A stretch of DNA of 64,000 nt from Treponema sp. Lineage in GTDB: Bacteria; Spirochaetota; Spirochaetia; Treponematales; Treponemataceae. The stretch lies in contig JAEDDW010000003.1 in NCBI GenBank assembly GCA_016293645.1, positions 1-64,000 of the forward strand. Direction: 5' to 3'. Each line of letters begins with the position of its first letter. Within the stretch, counting starts at the first letter, position 1. The notes beneath the pieces were generated by a model. The model was not told the DNA's origin. It ran no database searches and saw nothing but the letters and a program-made list of their open reading frames with translations. This document shows, one piece after another, positions 24,965-34,290 of this stretch. The translations under genes and the position numbers were made by a program.

Positions 24965-27319
24965 TCAATCCCTTTCATAAAAGAAGGAACTGTAGTATGC
25001 GGTCGCAAGGCCTACGAGGATCGCAAGTCCCATCAGATGCACCGGAGTGAAGGAACTGAGGGAAATGGCACCAAATGAAACTGCAGTCGTAAAGAAGGAC
25101 AGCAGGATCGCATAGGGTTCAAGCCTCTTGTTTTCAGTGGTGTCATTCCTTTTCTGAGCTTCGACCATGTATATGACGTAATCCAGTCCAAGACCAAAAA
25201 CAAGGATGATTCCTGTGATTGAAAAAAATTCCAGATGGATTCTGGCGATGGAAAAAACTGAACTTACAAGAAGGATTATCAGCAGCGGAATGGAAATAAT
25301 CTTAAGGGACTGCTTCATCCTGTAGAACATCCTGAGGACGATGAAAATAAGAACATAGGCAACGGCAAAGAATTTAAGGATCATTACCGTAAGGACATCC
25401 ATATCATGGCTTATATCCGCCATCTTGTTCACGTAGAAGACATCGCCGCCGTAATTTGAGGCAAAGATTTTTCCATCAAGTCCGTCAGGAATGAAAGAGG
25501 GCATCACAACGGAATACCAGTTTCCGTCGATTTCACCAAGCCAGGAATTTGCACATGCGCTCTGGATGAATTCAGGAAAGTCTTCCATTACAGTATAGAC
25601 ATCCTTCTTTTCTTTCCATTCGGAATTGATCCGCTGCGTCATCGAGGAATCTTCTCCTATATATTCAAGCTGTTCTCCCATCAAAGGCAGAAGCTCCTCG
25701 TAAATTTTCTTTGACTTGTCCTGCTGTTTTTTTGACGGAAGAAAATCGGAAGTGCAGAAAAGGGAGATTCCGTCAATCTGATTTCTCAGGTCTGATACAA
25801 CCTCATGCTCAAGTTCAATCAGTCCATCAGCAGTCTTTCCGCGCAGAATGAACCATCCGCGAGGCGCATAATTGAGTACCCTTGCACTTTCAATCTGATC
25901 TTCAAGGACACGGCCTTCCATCTTATAAAGGCGTGAAAGGTCGTTCTCAATGCGGCAGAATTTGTATCCCTTGAAAAGACAGACAAAGGCAAAAACAAAC
26001 ATCGCAGTAACGGCAATACGGCCGGCAATCTTTCGGTTGTACCACTCCGGTATTTTCACGAACCTCATTCCACGGACACGACGCTTCCTGTGTTCAGGGA
26101 CCGGAACAAGCGGATAGATGCAGATCACCGAAAGAAAGGAACTGAAAATTCCCGACAGGGAGAATACCGACATCTGCTTCAGAAGTTCAAAAGGGGCAAA
26201 GATCAGGATGGCAAAACAGATCTCGGTTGAAATAAGGGAAAGCACAAGACCGGAGAAAAGATAAGATCTTATCTCGGAACCTGACTTCAATGATGTATTG
26301 GCTTTCCAGTTGATGAAAAAATGAAGGCTGTAGTCGATGCACGAACCGATCAATGAAGTTCCGAAAATCAGTGTAAGGACATGGATTCGATGGAAGACTG
26401 AAATCGTAAGCAGAAACGCGGTGAGGGCGGAAACACCGATTGAACCAAGCGAAAGGAAAATCGGCACAGGAGTCCTAAAGACAAGAAGAAGCATGACAAG
26501 AACCGCGGCAAGAGACACTGTGGAAATGATGGTTATTTCCTTTGTTGCGGCATTGGAACTTTTGTGGCTGTGGAATGTGGTTCCCGAGTAAACAAAACGC
26601 TGGCCGTCATTTTCATATTTCGAGCATACTGAATAGATTTCCGAGATGCCGTTTTTCTTGCTTGCCAGTGCGGAACCTTCCTTGCTAAGAAGTCCACGCA
26701 CCATGACATACCAAAGACCGTTGTATTCTCTGGCAAGGACATTGTCCTTCATGCCCAGGGATGTTCCGTTGGATGACAGAGCTTCAAGATAGTTTTCCAT
26801 CTCAATTTCCGTCAGAAGAAAAGGATCCCTGTCCATATAGGAAAGACTTGAATAAGTGAAAGGACTGTAAAGTTTTTCAAGAGCCAGCTGCGACATTCTG
26901 GAAGGATCATCGTTTTTTTCATCGATGAAATTGAACCTGTTGTTGAAGAGGAAAGTCTCAAACTGCCCCAGGACTTCCGTATCCTGATAAAGAGTCAGTG
27001 ACTTGAAATTACGGCTGTCTTTCAGCTCGTCGTAAACCTTGCCGGCGATTTCCTTTGCGGTGTCAAAATCCCTGTTGCATGAAAGGATGAACACATTACG
27101 GCTTGTGACTTCGGAAAGTTTTCTGTCAGCCTTTTCAACAGATTCTCCGGAAAACTGTTTTGGCAACATGTTGAACAGATCGGCATCTATCCTGAGTGGA
27201 TCCTTTGAAAACAAGAAGGAAGCAAGAAAAAACGAGACGATCACGAAATGGAATAATACCCACAGGCCAAGAAACTTTCTGTCAGAAAGTCTATCTGTTA
27301 TTGAAGTAAGATTTTTCAT
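24965..27319 (-). CDS. apeM: MMPL/RND-type exporter, ApeM-like
   Basis: A large inner-membrane transporter of about 784 aa. After a short N-terminal cytoplasmic part comes one membrane helix, a long periplasmic domain, a group of helices (TISTVSLAAVLVMLLLVF onward), a second helix and periplasmic domain, and a second helical group near the C-terminus: the two-fold RND/MMPL plan. The family exports lipids and polyketides with proton motive force. An upstream in-frame start (27388) would add 23 residues, but ATG 27319 has AAAGGA at good distance and gives a normal N-terminus. The start overlaps the LolA gene by 29 bp. Confidence 0.9.
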   Translation of the reverse strand: MKNLTSITDRLSDRKFLGLWVLFHFVIVSFFLASFLFSKDPLRIDADLFNMLPKQFSGESVEKADRKLSEVTSRNVFILSCNRDFDTAKEIAGKVYDELKDSRNFKSLTLYQDTEVLGQFETFLFNNRFNFIDEKNDDPSRMSQLALEKLYSPFTYSSLSYMDRDPFLLTEIEMENYLEALSSNGTSLGMKDNVLAREYNGLWYVMVRGLLSKEGSALASKKNGISEIYSVCSKYENDGQRFVYSGTTFHSHKSSNAATKEITIISTVSLAAVLVMLLLVFRTPVPIFLSLGSIGVSALTAFLLTISVFHRIHVLTLIFGTSLIGSCIDYSLHFFINWKANTSLKSGSEIRSYLFSGLVLSLISTEICFAILIFAPFELLKQMSVFSLSGIFSSFLSVICIYPLVPVPEHRKRRVRGMRFVKIPEWYNRKIAGRIAVTAMFVFAFVCLFKGYKFCRIENDLSRLYKMEGRVLEDQIESARVLNYAPRGWFILRGKTADGLIELEHEVVSDLRNQIDGISLFCTSDFLPSKKQQDKSKKIYEELLPLMGEQLEYIGEDSSMTQRINSEWKEKKDVYTVMEDFPEFIQSACANSWLGEIDGNWYSVVMPSFIPDGLDGKIFASNYGGDVFYVNKMADISHDMDVLTVMILKFFAVAYVLIFIVLRMFYRMKQSLKIISIPLLIILLVSSVFSIARIHLEFFSITGIILVFGLGLDYVIYMVEAQKRNDTTENKRLEPYAILLSFFTTAVSFGAISLSSFTPVHLMGLAILVGLATAYYSSFFYERD

Positions 27320-27917
27320 CTTCCGAAAGTTCCTTTGGATGTGACTGGTTTGTAAATGCATAGAAAACGGAACCACCCTTGGCTTCATTCAGCACGATGT
27401 CGGTGATCTCAGAATTTCCCGATTCGGTCTTTCCTTTTAAGACAATGCTGCTCATCACCGAGGCAACAGTCTTGTCTTTAGGTTCAAGGGAAACTGTCCA
27501 TGTATTTTTGCCGGAAGTTTCAAACACCAGAGTAAAATTCTGACCAAGCCTTGAAACATCATTTGAAAAAACGGCAAGCAAGGTGGAAGAAACGCTTTTG
27601 AACGCATCGTTTCCACGGGCATCAACAACTTTTTTGTTCCCGTCTGAACCGATCTGAACCATGTAGTCAGCACCAAGAACCAGAGTCGAAGGGAAAGGCT
27701 TCAGTGTATTCCAGAGAATTCCTTCCGTGCTGAAAATGAATTTTCCATTGGAACTGAGTTTTTTCCCAGTCTTTGCGATCGTCTTTGACTGTAGGAAATC
27801 ACCTTTTGTAATCCCGTTTTTTGAAAGATCGGAACAGACCGACTCAAGAGAAATGTCCTGTGAAAATGCAAAGGCAGCACAAAGAAGAAGCGCCGCAAAA
27901 AAAACATGTCTTTTCAT
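27291..27917 (-). CDS. apeL: LolA-like outer-membrane lipoprotein carrier, ApeL-like
   Basis: A 208-residue periplasmic protein with a clear signal peptide (cleavage near AFAFSQ, about residue 20). The remainder fits a LolA-type half-barrel: phases such as FLQSKTIAKTGKKLSS and GKFIFSTEGILWNTLKPFPS match the family pattern in which the carrier binds acyl chains. In APE clusters it is thought to carry product across the periplasm from the exporter to the outer membrane. It overlaps the exporter gene downstream and follows the thioesterase gene. Confidence 0.85.
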   Translation of the reverse strand: MKRHVFFAALLLCAAFAFSQDISLESVCSDLSKNGITKGDFLQSKTIAKTGKKLSSNGKFIFSTEGILWNTLKPFPSTLVLGADYMVQIGSDGNKKVVDARGNDAFKSVSSTLLAVFSNDVSRLGQNFTLVFETSGKNTWTVSLEPKDKTVASVMSSIVLKGKTESGNSEITDIVLNEAKGGSVFYAFTNQSHPKELSEDEKSYFNNR

Positions 27918-27949
27918 GCAATAAATCCTTTATCAAATTACCGGTAGGT

Positions 27950-28378
27950 TCATTTTTTTGATGCCATCGCAGCTTTCATTTTTTCGATGAAAGTTTCAGG
28001 ACAGACATACATGGTCTCTCCCGTAGCGACCTTTACCACCATCTGTGTGGATTCCGCCTTTGTCACAAGATCACCATTCGAGCTGTAGATCTCATATTTG
28101 ATCTTGAGGCAGTTTTCAAATTCAGTGACGGAAGACCTTATTTTCGCCACCTCATTGAATTTGAGGGATTTAAGGTAGCGCACCTTTATGTCAACAACAG
28201 GGAATGCATAGCCTTCGTTTCTCATCGACAGATAATTGTATCCGATCTCGTCAAGAAGAGCGCAACGGCCGACTTCCATGAAACGCACGTAGTTTCCGTG
28301 ATATGCGATATCCATCGAATCGACATCATAGAATTCGACCTTGAACTCTTTTTCAACTGTATAAAACTCTTTGTCCAT
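27950..28378 (-). CDS. apeK: Hotdog acyl thioesterase, ApeK-like (YbgC/FadM type)
   Basis: A 142-residue 4-hydroxybenzoyl-CoA thioesterase-like protein. The N-terminal signature FYDVDSMDIAYHGNYVRFME matches the YbgC/FadM active-site region with Asp18/Asp20 and His27 as the likely key residues. It would release acyl chains from ACP or CoA, either as editing or product release. It begins two bases after the acyltransferase stop codon. Confidence 0.88.
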   Translation of the reverse strand: MDKEFYTVEKEFKVEFYDVDSMDIAYHGNYVRFMEVGRCALLDEIGYNYLSMRNEGYAFPVVDIKVRYLKSLKFNEVAKIRSSVTEFENCLKIKYEIYSSNGDLVTKAESTQMVVKVATGETMYVCPETFIEKMKAAMASKK

Positions 28379-28380
28379 CC

Positions 28381-29337
28381 TTATTCCTCGCTCCAGAAAT
28401 CATAGAAGTTGTACCACTGATTCGGAAACCACATGCAGTATTTTTCAAGCGTCATAACGTAGTTTTCACAAAGCCGGTTTATCCTTTCATTTCTTTCATT
28501 CCGACTGCAGCCATTGAAATCGATGTCAGACCTGTGCATGTAGACTGCGTTGACAGGTCTCAGCATGACAGGTGCGTCCCTGAGTCCAAAACAGAAATAG
28601 GTCGGACAGTCAAGAAGTGCGGCAATGAGAAAAACTCCGTAAGGGAATTTTGCGTCCTTTCCAAGAAATTTTGTCCTGATGGACCTGTTGCTTGAATGGG
28701 CCGAAATCCTGTCTCCGGTTATCACCACAATTTCTCCGTTCTGAATTTTTTCCTGAAGCATTATTATCGTTTCCGGAGTAATATCCGTCGGGTCGATGGC
28801 GGTCATCTCATAATCTTCATTTACACCCTTCATCACGTTGTTGAATTTTTCAGAAGATTTTATCTCCATTATCACCGTCACGGGAATCACATGATCGACA
28901 CCGGCACGGCAGAATGTAGAAAGACTTCTCAGAAGATCCATGTTGCCAAGATGTGAAGCGATCAGAAGACAGCCCTGACCTTTATCAAGATTTTCCCAGT
29001 AATCATCTATGTCATCATCGTTGTAGAAAATATCTTCCTCATCAATTTTACCGATCCACCCTGCGATGCGTTCAACAAGACAAAGACTGAAGGAGAAAAT
29101 CGTCCTGTAGATTGAAATCCTGTGAGGGACATGGCCGCCTGTAAAAGTCATCATCTGATTCTGGAACCTTCTGATTTCCCTGCGCGCACGGCTTGAAAAT
29201 AAATAATAGAAGAATGCAACGGGAAATATTATTCCGCACACGACAGGAAGCGGCAGCACCTTGACCAGCCATAAGGTCAAGAGTATTGGAGCGCTGGTGT
29301 GGACCTGTTCCTTTTCCTTGTACCACTGTTTATCCAT
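28381..29337 (-). CDS. apeJ: LpxL/HtrB-type lipid acyltransferase, half of ApeJ
   Basis: A 318-residue membrane-associated acyltransferase. A hydrophobic N-terminal segment (about 17-47) is followed by the HX4D catalytic motif His129-Asp134 (HLGNMD). The family transfers acyl chains from ACP to glycolipids such as lipid A precursors. In Gram-negative APE clusters this domain is often fused to a GT2 domain in ApeJ; here the two are separate genes whose ends overlap by eight bases (ATGGATAA). Treponemes are considered to lack LPS, so the acceptor glycolipid here is probably not lipid A. Confidence 0.87.
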   Translation of the reverse strand: MDKQWYKEKEQVHTSAPILLTLWLVKVLPLPVVCGIIFPVAFFYYLFSSRARREIRRFQNQMMTFTGGHVPHRISIYRTIFSFSLCLVERIAGWIGKIDEEDIFYNDDDIDDYWENLDKGQGCLLIASHLGNMDLLRSLSTFCRAGVDHVIPVTVIMEIKSSEKFNNVMKGVNEDYEMTAIDPTDITPETIIMLQEKIQNGEIVVITGDRISAHSSNRSIRTKFLGKDAKFPYGVFLIAALLDCPTYFCFGLRDAPVMLRPVNAVYMHRSDIDFNGCSRNERNERINRLCENYVMTLEKYCMWFPNQWYNFYDFWSEE

Positions 29338-30088
29338 TTTTTTTCAAACCCCTTTTAATTGCCCTGAAAATCAAAACAGGCGAACGGAACATCATGCCGA
29401 TGCACAGCCTTGTATAGGCAAGTGAAATGTGAACATTGTCACGCACCAGGCGGAAGTTTGACACGCCGTCTTTCGGGTAGCTGACCTTCACCGGACTTTG
29501 AACCACAGGAATATTTTTCCATATCATGTGGACAAGAATATCCAGATCAAAACCCATATGGCTGTCGATAACCGCGTGGTTTTTCAGCAGCCTGTAATAT
29601 GGAGCCACCGGATACACACGGAACCCTATGAGGCAGTCCTTGATTTCATTTGATATTGTAACAATATGGATCCACGTGTTTGCGATTTTTCTAGCCTTGA
29701 GTCTTGCAGGCGGAACCGTCTCGTCGTATTCAGGATAGCTGCAGATGATGCATTCAGGATTTTTCTCGGACAGCTCAAGAAAATGTTCCACCTGGCTTAC
29801 ATCATGCTGACCATCTGAATCTATCTGAAGGACGTGGGTGATTCCAAGCTCATGGGCTTTTTTCACGCCGTCATTTACAGCCCTGCCCTTGCCTCCATTT
29901 TTTTTTCTCCAGATGACGACCACGGCGGAATATTTTGATTCCACATCGCGTATGAATTTCTTATCGTCCTCCCCATTGCCGTCATCAACAACAATGATGG
30001 GGCAGTTGAATTTCAACAGTGAGGAAACAACATAATCCAAAGTCGATCCGTGCCTGTACACAGGAACAATGAAAGCAAATCTATTCAT
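29330..30088 (-). CDS. apeJ: Family 2 glycosyltransferase, other half of ApeJ
   Basis: A 252-residue GT-A glycosyltransferase. Visible features are the nucleotide-binding IIVVDDGN (31-38), the GGKGRAVNDG segment, and the DSDGQHD motif containing the metal-binding Asp90-x-Asp92. It lacks a signal peptide and is probably attached to the cytoplasmic membrane face. It would add a sugar to a lipid or polyene acceptor. It overlaps the downstream acyltransferase gene by eight bases and the upstream dehydratase gene end by a few bases, so translation is coupled. Confidence 0.9.
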   Translation of the reverse strand: MNRFAFIVPVYRHGSTLDYVVSSLLKFNCPIIVVDDGNGEDDKKFIRDVESKYSAVVVIWRKKNGGKGRAVNDGVKKAHELGITHVLQIDSDGQHDVSQVEHFLELSEKNPECIICSYPEYDETVPPARLKARKIANTWIHIVTISNEIKDCLIGFRVYPVAPYYRLLKNHAVIDSHMGFDLDILVHMIWKNIPVVQSPVKVSYPKDGVSNFRLVRDNVHISLAYTRLCIGMMFRSPVLIFRAIKRGLKKNG

Positions 30089-30455
30089 CAGTTTTTACCA
30101 CAACAAATGCTCCGGAAGAAAAAACCTTTGATTCATCAATGGCTGACCAAAGCCTGAATGCCATGGAGGATTTTCCCGGATCATATTCCAGCCTCAATCT
30201 TACTTTTGTATCAGGAAGAATCGGTGCTGAAAACTTCATCCTTTTTATTGAAGAGACTCCCCTGTCGACGCCAAAATATCTGCACGCAAAACGGGAAATC
30301 ACCTCAAACTGACCGACTGCCGGCAGCAATTTAAACTGAGGGAAATGTCCGTCAAAGAAATCACTTTCTCCTGGAACAAGGAATTCCAGTACTACAGAGG
30401 AGTCATTTTTTTCAATCAGTATCTCGTTCTCAATGGAGTGGCTGTTCATCGGCAT
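30081..30455 (-). CDS. apeI: FabZ-like hotdog dehydratase, ApeI-like
   Basis: A small hotdog protein (124 aa from ATG 30455). The sequence DFFDGHFPQFKLLPAVGQFE near residue 33 is the FabA/FabZ active-site region with the catalytic His in GHFP. It would dehydrate 3-hydroxyacyl-ACP intermediates, together with or instead of the protein encoded at 22638. Its ATG overlaps the ligase stop codon (TGATG), a sign of coupled translation. Confidence 0.87.
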   Translation of the reverse strand: MPMNSHSIENEILIEKNDSSVVLEFLVPGESDFFDGHFPQFKLLPAVGQFEVISRFACRYFGVDRGVSSIKRMKFSAPILPDTKVRLRLEYDPGKSSMAFRLWSAIDESKVFSSGAFVVVKTDE

Positions 30456-32485
30456 CAAGCTTCCTGTGGATTGTCGAACAATGCGGCGATTTCCGCCTTG
30501 TGCTTCTTACCCTGAACATCAACAGGAAGTTCATCGACGAAGCGCCATTTCTTTGGAAGGACAACGTTCTCAAAGAATTTCATCAGCCAGTCATGGAAAT
30601 ACCTGTTGATGAGATATTTTTCAGTGCCCTCAAACTTTTTCTTTCCTTCCGCGTTCAATACGACTGCTGCGGCAAGATACTGGCGAACATCGTTGGAAAG
30701 GGCTATGACCTTCACGTCTGCAACAAGTCCACTTTCAAGAAGGCGGTTTTCAACCTCGGTCATGGAGATGCGCTTTTCCTCAATTTTTACTATGGAATCG
30801 CTTCTTCCCTTCAAAAGGAATTTCTGTCCGTCACCGGTAAATTCCACAAGGTCTGCGGTCGCAAATCCTTCAGGATTCTTGATGTACGGGGAAATTATGC
30901 GAAGACAGCCGTCATCGCCCTTCCATACCTTTGCGTTGTCAAAAGGTGTCCAGACAAGATTGTCCTTGTTCTGCTGGCGGTAGGCAATGCCGCTGGTTTC
31001 TGTTGAACCGTAAACTTCAAGAGGACAGAAGCCAAAGACCTTTTCCGTGCTTACGGCAAGTTCAGGACTGACGGCACCGCCGCTTGTGAAAATCCATGTA
31101 TTGTCAAGCGGAAGCCTGTCCTTTGATTCCACAGTGCGCTTAAGGAAAGCCGGAGTTGCGATGATGATGTATCTGTCGTCATCAAGTTTCTCAAAGTCTT
31201 CAGGAAATTCGATTCTTGTCCTGCGGAACGGAACCCCCAGCGTAAACGGAAGGCAGATGCCAAAAAGAAATCCGTAGATATGATGCTGGCTTACTGTTGT
31301 AACAAGATGACGGCTGCAGAATTCCTGTCCCCACTTTGAGATGATGAAGGCATTGTCTTCCTCAAATTCCTTCATGCGCTGAGGCACGGCTTTTGGAGTC
31401 CCCGTTGAACCGGAAGTATACATGAAGATGTTTGAATCCTCGCAATTGATTCCAGGCGCAGTGCGTATCTCAGCTTCTGAAGGATATGCCGAACCTTCGA
31501 TTATTTCTGGAATGAAAGCAGAGCCCGGGATGACTGCGCCGTCCTTCTTCTGGTCAGTGAGGAATTCAGTTCCGGCTGTCTTGATTTCCGAAATGAAAGA
31601 TTCCGCGATGTTCTGCGTCAGGTAGACAGTTTTTCCACTTTGAAGGAGAGCAATGAAAGCCACAAGGAAATACCAGTAGTCCTCGCAATGAAGGATCCAG
31701 TTCCGGGAATTTTCCGAAGCAAGGAGTTTTCTCATCTTCGCCGTATCAACAAGAAAATCCTTCCAGGTCTTGTAAATTCCGGCTGAATACCTTCCCTCAT
31801 AACAAAGGATATGATCATCCTTTCTTGAGTCTGCCTTGAATCTAGAGACCGGATATGTCTTTATCATTTTTTTATCCACCTTCTTCCTAATGAAAAATTC
31901 AACGGTAAAAAGGATCCCCATCAAAACATAGGAGATTCCACCGTTGTACAGGGACCACACTCTGTCACTTGCAAAGAACGCAGTGTAAAAGGCGACGGTT
32001 CCGTTGAGAATAAAAAAAACACACCATACCAAAGTGACCTTGAAGCAATATTTTTCTACCAGGCGTTCCCATGAACTTCCTTTTATGGTTTTATCCATGA
32101 GGGTCGCAAATCTGAAAATCATGCAGGGCGGTGAGAACAGCGTACTGCCAAACACCAGTAAAAAAGTCAGACTTATGACAACCGAATAAAGCTTAAGGAA
32201 AACAACCTTCTGCGTAATAAAACAAAAAAGACCGGTGGCAAGAAATAGTGCGGAAGAAACAAGCGGACGCCAGTTCATCACTTTCTTTTTTTCACCATTA
32301 CCGGCTTTTGAATTCCCGTCCTTTCTTCTGCCAGCTGTCGCGCTCAGAAAAAAGGCAGATGCAAGAACGATTATGCACAGGGACAAAATTCTGACCGGAA
32401 GTCTGAACACCACAAGAAATGCAAACACCAGCACAGGATAGATGGCAGCCAATGCATAGAACAGAATTTTAGGCAATCCGGACAA
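30455..32485 (-). CDS. apeH: Membrane domain fused to AMP-dependent ligase, ApeG-ApeH-like
   Basis: A 676-residue fusion. Residues 1-200 contain about six membrane helices with a lysine-rich loop and correspond by position and character to the separate small membrane protein ApeG. Residues about 210-676 form an acyl-adenylate synthetase: YTSGSTGTPK (356-365), YGSTET (492-497), ATADLVEF, LKGRSDSIVKIEEKRIS, and a C-terminal VDVQGKKHK carrying the likely catalytic Lys. It would activate an aromatic acid starter with ATP and load it on an ACP; 4-hydroxybenzoate or a cinnamate is usual in APE systems but is not shown here. No ammonia lyase or UbiC gene is present in the window. Confidence 0.9.
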   Translation of the reverse strand: MSGLPKILFYALAAIYPVLVFAFLVVFRLPVRILSLCIIVLASAFFLSATAGRRKDGNSKAGNGEKKKVMNWRPLVSSALFLATGLFCFITQKVVFLKLYSVVISLTFLLVFGSTLFSPPCMIFRFATLMDKTIKGSSWERLVEKYCFKVTLVWCVFFILNGTVAFYTAFFASDRVWSLYNGGISYVLMGILFTVEFFIRKKVDKKMIKTYPVSRFKADSRKDDHILCYEGRYSAGIYKTWKDFLVDTAKMRKLLASENSRNWILHCEDYWYFLVAFIALLQSGKTVYLTQNIAESFISEIKTAGTEFLTDQKKDGAVIPGSAFIPEIIEGSAYPSEAEIRTAPGINCEDSNIFMYTSGSTGTPKAVPQRMKEFEEDNAFIISKWGQEFCSRHLVTTVSQHHIYGFLFGICLPFTLGVPFRRTRIEFPEDFEKLDDDRYIIIATPAFLKRTVESKDRLPLDNTWIFTSGGAVSPELAVSTEKVFGFCPLEVYGSTETSGIAYRQQNKDNLVWTPFDNAKVWKGDDGCLRIISPYIKNPEGFATADLVEFTGDGQKFLLKGRSDSIVKIEEKRISMTEVENRLLESGLVADVKVIALSNDVRQYLAAAVVLNAEGKKKFEGTEKYLINRYFHDWLMKFFENVVLPKKWRFVDELPVDVQGKKHKAEIAALFDNPQEA

Positions 32486-32494
32486 ATCTCTTTC

Positions 32495-32746
32495 CTATGC
32501 CCAGACAGAAGCCAAAGCATCAACAACATCCTGAACAGTCTTCACTTCCTTGAAAATGGAAGCATCGACGGCAGGCTTTCCTTCAGGTGTGAATTCCTTC
32601 ATTTTTACAACAAGATCAATTGCATCGATCGAATCCAGATCCAGGTCATCGCCAAGAAGGGCTTCAGGAGTAACTTCAGATTCCTCAAGCTCAAAAACAG
32701 AAACAAGTATTTCCCTGAGTTTTACGAAAATTTCATCTTTTGACAT
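32495..32746 (-). CDS. apeF: Acyl carrier protein, second of the pair
   Basis: An 83-residue acidic four-helix carrier protein. The phosphopantetheine site is Ser39 in DLDSIDAIDL. It would hold the starter or the growing polyene chain. It lies nine bases after the first ACP gene and nine before the ligase. Two ACPs in tandem are a hallmark of APE clusters. Confidence 0.95.
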   Translation of the reverse strand: MSKDEIFVKLREILVSVFELEESEVTPEALLGDDLDLDSIDAIDLVVKMKEFTPEGKPAVDASIFKEVKTVQDVVDALASVWA

Positions 32747-32755
32747 GGTAAACTC

Positions 32756-33022
32756 CTAGTTTGCCTTTGCGCGTTCCGCGGCGATGTACTGTGCAAGTGA
32801 GTCGACTGAAGCAAAAATCTTCTTTGTATCCTCGCCTTCCGTAGCAAATTTGATGCCGAATTTCTTTTTAAGTGCGACACCCAGTTCAAGGGCATCAATT
32901 GAATCCAAACCAAGTCCTTCGTTGAACAAAGGAGCGTCGTCCACAATATTTTCCGGCTTGATATCCTCAAGCTGAAGAGACGAAATTATTGTTTCCTTGA
33001 GTTTCTGTTTCAATGCATCCAT
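32756..33022 (-). CDS. apeE: Acyl carrier protein, first gene of the minus-strand APE operon
   Basis: An 88-residue ACP with Ser41 in LGLDSIDALEL as the phosphopantetheine site. ATG 33022 is chosen because GGGG lies upstream at a proper distance and upstream in-frame codons would pass through the promoter. It opens the 14-gene operon. A good promoter (TTGAAT-17-TATAAT) sits at 33054-33082. Confidence 0.95.
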   Translation of the reverse strand: MDALKQKLKETIISSLQLEDIKPENIVDDAPLFNEGLGLDSIDALELGVALKKKFGIKFATEGEDTKKIFASVDSLAQYIAAERAKAN

Positions 33023-33053
33023 AAAAAATCCCCTAAAAACAAATACTCTTCCC

Positions 33054-33082
33054 ATTATATTGAAGAATTCCCGCAGATTCAA
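33054..33082 (-). promoter_or_regulatory. Putative main promoter of the APE operon
   Basis: On the minus strand a TTGAAT box (33077-33082) is 17 bases from a perfect TATAAT (33054-33059), about 30 bases before the first ACP start codon. It lies in the 152-bp gap separating the two divergent arms of the cluster. For the plus arm a TATAAA at 33159-33164 is the only -10-like box seen. Confidence 0.6.
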
Positions 33083-33174
33083 CAAGATGTAATTTTTTCG
33101 TGCGGAATTCCCATCCCGTAAACTTGAAAATTCCATCTTTTTTCTTTACAGTTTCTTCTATAAAATGAGGAGCT

Positions 33175-34290
33175 ATGGACAAATCTAAATATTCTTTCGA
33201 CAAATACAAGGACGACAGCCTCCGAGCCATCGATGCACGCTTTGAGGCACAGAAGATTGCTTTTGCTCCAATGACTTTCCAGGCCATCAGGGCAATGATC
33301 GAGCTTGGTATCCTTAATCTCATTGAAGATTCCGGTGACGACGGAATCACAATCGCCGATCTTGCAAAAAAAACAAACCTTACGGAATACGGTGTGGGCG
33401 TTCTTTGCGAAATGGCACTTGGAATGAACGTGGTGCGCCTTTCACAGAATTCGACCTGTCAGAAAGATGAACGTTATGTTCTTGGAAAAACAGGATGGTT
33501 CCTGCTGAACGACACGCTTACAAAAGTCAATTTCAACTTTACAAATGACATATGCTACAAGGGAGCGTTCAAACTCAAGGAATCTGTAATCAACGGCAAA
33601 CCTGAAGGACTCAAGGAATTTTCAGACAAGTGGACGGTGATCTACGAGGGACTTTCACAGCTGGATGAACGCTCAAAGAAATCCTGGTTTGAATTCGACC
33701 ATTTCTATTCCGACATAGCATTTCCTGTGGCTCTGCCCGTAGTCTTTGGCAGCAAGGCACCAAAAACTCTGGTCGACATTGGAGGAAACACCGCAAAATG
33801 GTCCATAGCATGCTGCAGATACAATTCTGATGTCAAAGTAACGATCGTAGACCTTCCGGGGCAGACTGCAGTTGCGGAAAAAAATGCGGCGGCGGCCGGT
33901 TTTGCGGACCGTATTTCAACCTGCAGCGGAAACGTTCTTGACGACAGGACAAAGCTCCCTTCAGGTGCTGACGCCTACTGGATGAGCCAGTTCCTTGACT
34001 GCTTCAGCCTGAAGCAGGTCACGAAAATTGCAAAAAAAATATATGAGGCCGCCGAAGACTGCAGCACCGTCTATGTTCTTGAACCTCTTTGGGACAAGCA
34101 GCAGTTTGAAGGAAACGCATATTCCATCATGGCAACTTCCCTTTATTTTACATGCATGGCAAACGGAAACAGCAAGATGTACCGCTTTGAGGAACTGAGA
34201 GATGCAATCGAGGCTTCAGGGTTCCGGCTGAAGGATGCACACCACAACCTTGGAAGCAACGCATATTCACTGCTGGAGTTTGGAAAATAA
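33175..34290 (+). CDS. apeB: SAM-dependent methyltransferase of the APE cluster
   Basis: A 371-residue class I methyltransferase with an N-terminal winged-helix-like dimerisation region (about 28-120: LGILNLIEDSG, TIADLAKKTNLTEYG) and a C-terminal Rossmann domain with VDIGGNTAKWSIA as the SAM-binding loop and IVDLPGQ as the next acidic strand. This layout is that of O-methyltransferases with plant-type/acetylserotonin-like architecture. It would methylate the aromatic head group. Start ATG 33175 follows AGGAG. It begins the divergent arm and overlaps the next gene by one base (TAATG). The letter apeB is by position. Confidence 0.85.
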   Translation: MDKSKYSFDKYKDDSLRAIDARFEAQKIAFAPMTFQAIRAMIELGILNLIEDSGDDGITIADLAKKTNLTEYGVGVLCEMALGMNVVRLSQNSTCQKDERYVLGKTGWFLLNDTLTKVNFNFTNDICYKGAFKLKESVINGKPEGLKEFSDKWTVIYEGLSQLDERSKKSWFEFDHFYSDIAFPVALPVVFGSKAPKTLVDIGGNTAKWSIACCRYNSDVKVTIVDLPGQTAVAEKNAAAAGFADRISTCSGNVLDDRTKLPSGADAYWMSQFLDCFSLKQVTKIAKKIYEAAEDCSTVYVLEPLWDKQQFEGNAYSIMATSLYFTCMANGNSKMYRFEELRDAIEASGFRLKDAHHNLGSNAYSLLEFGK

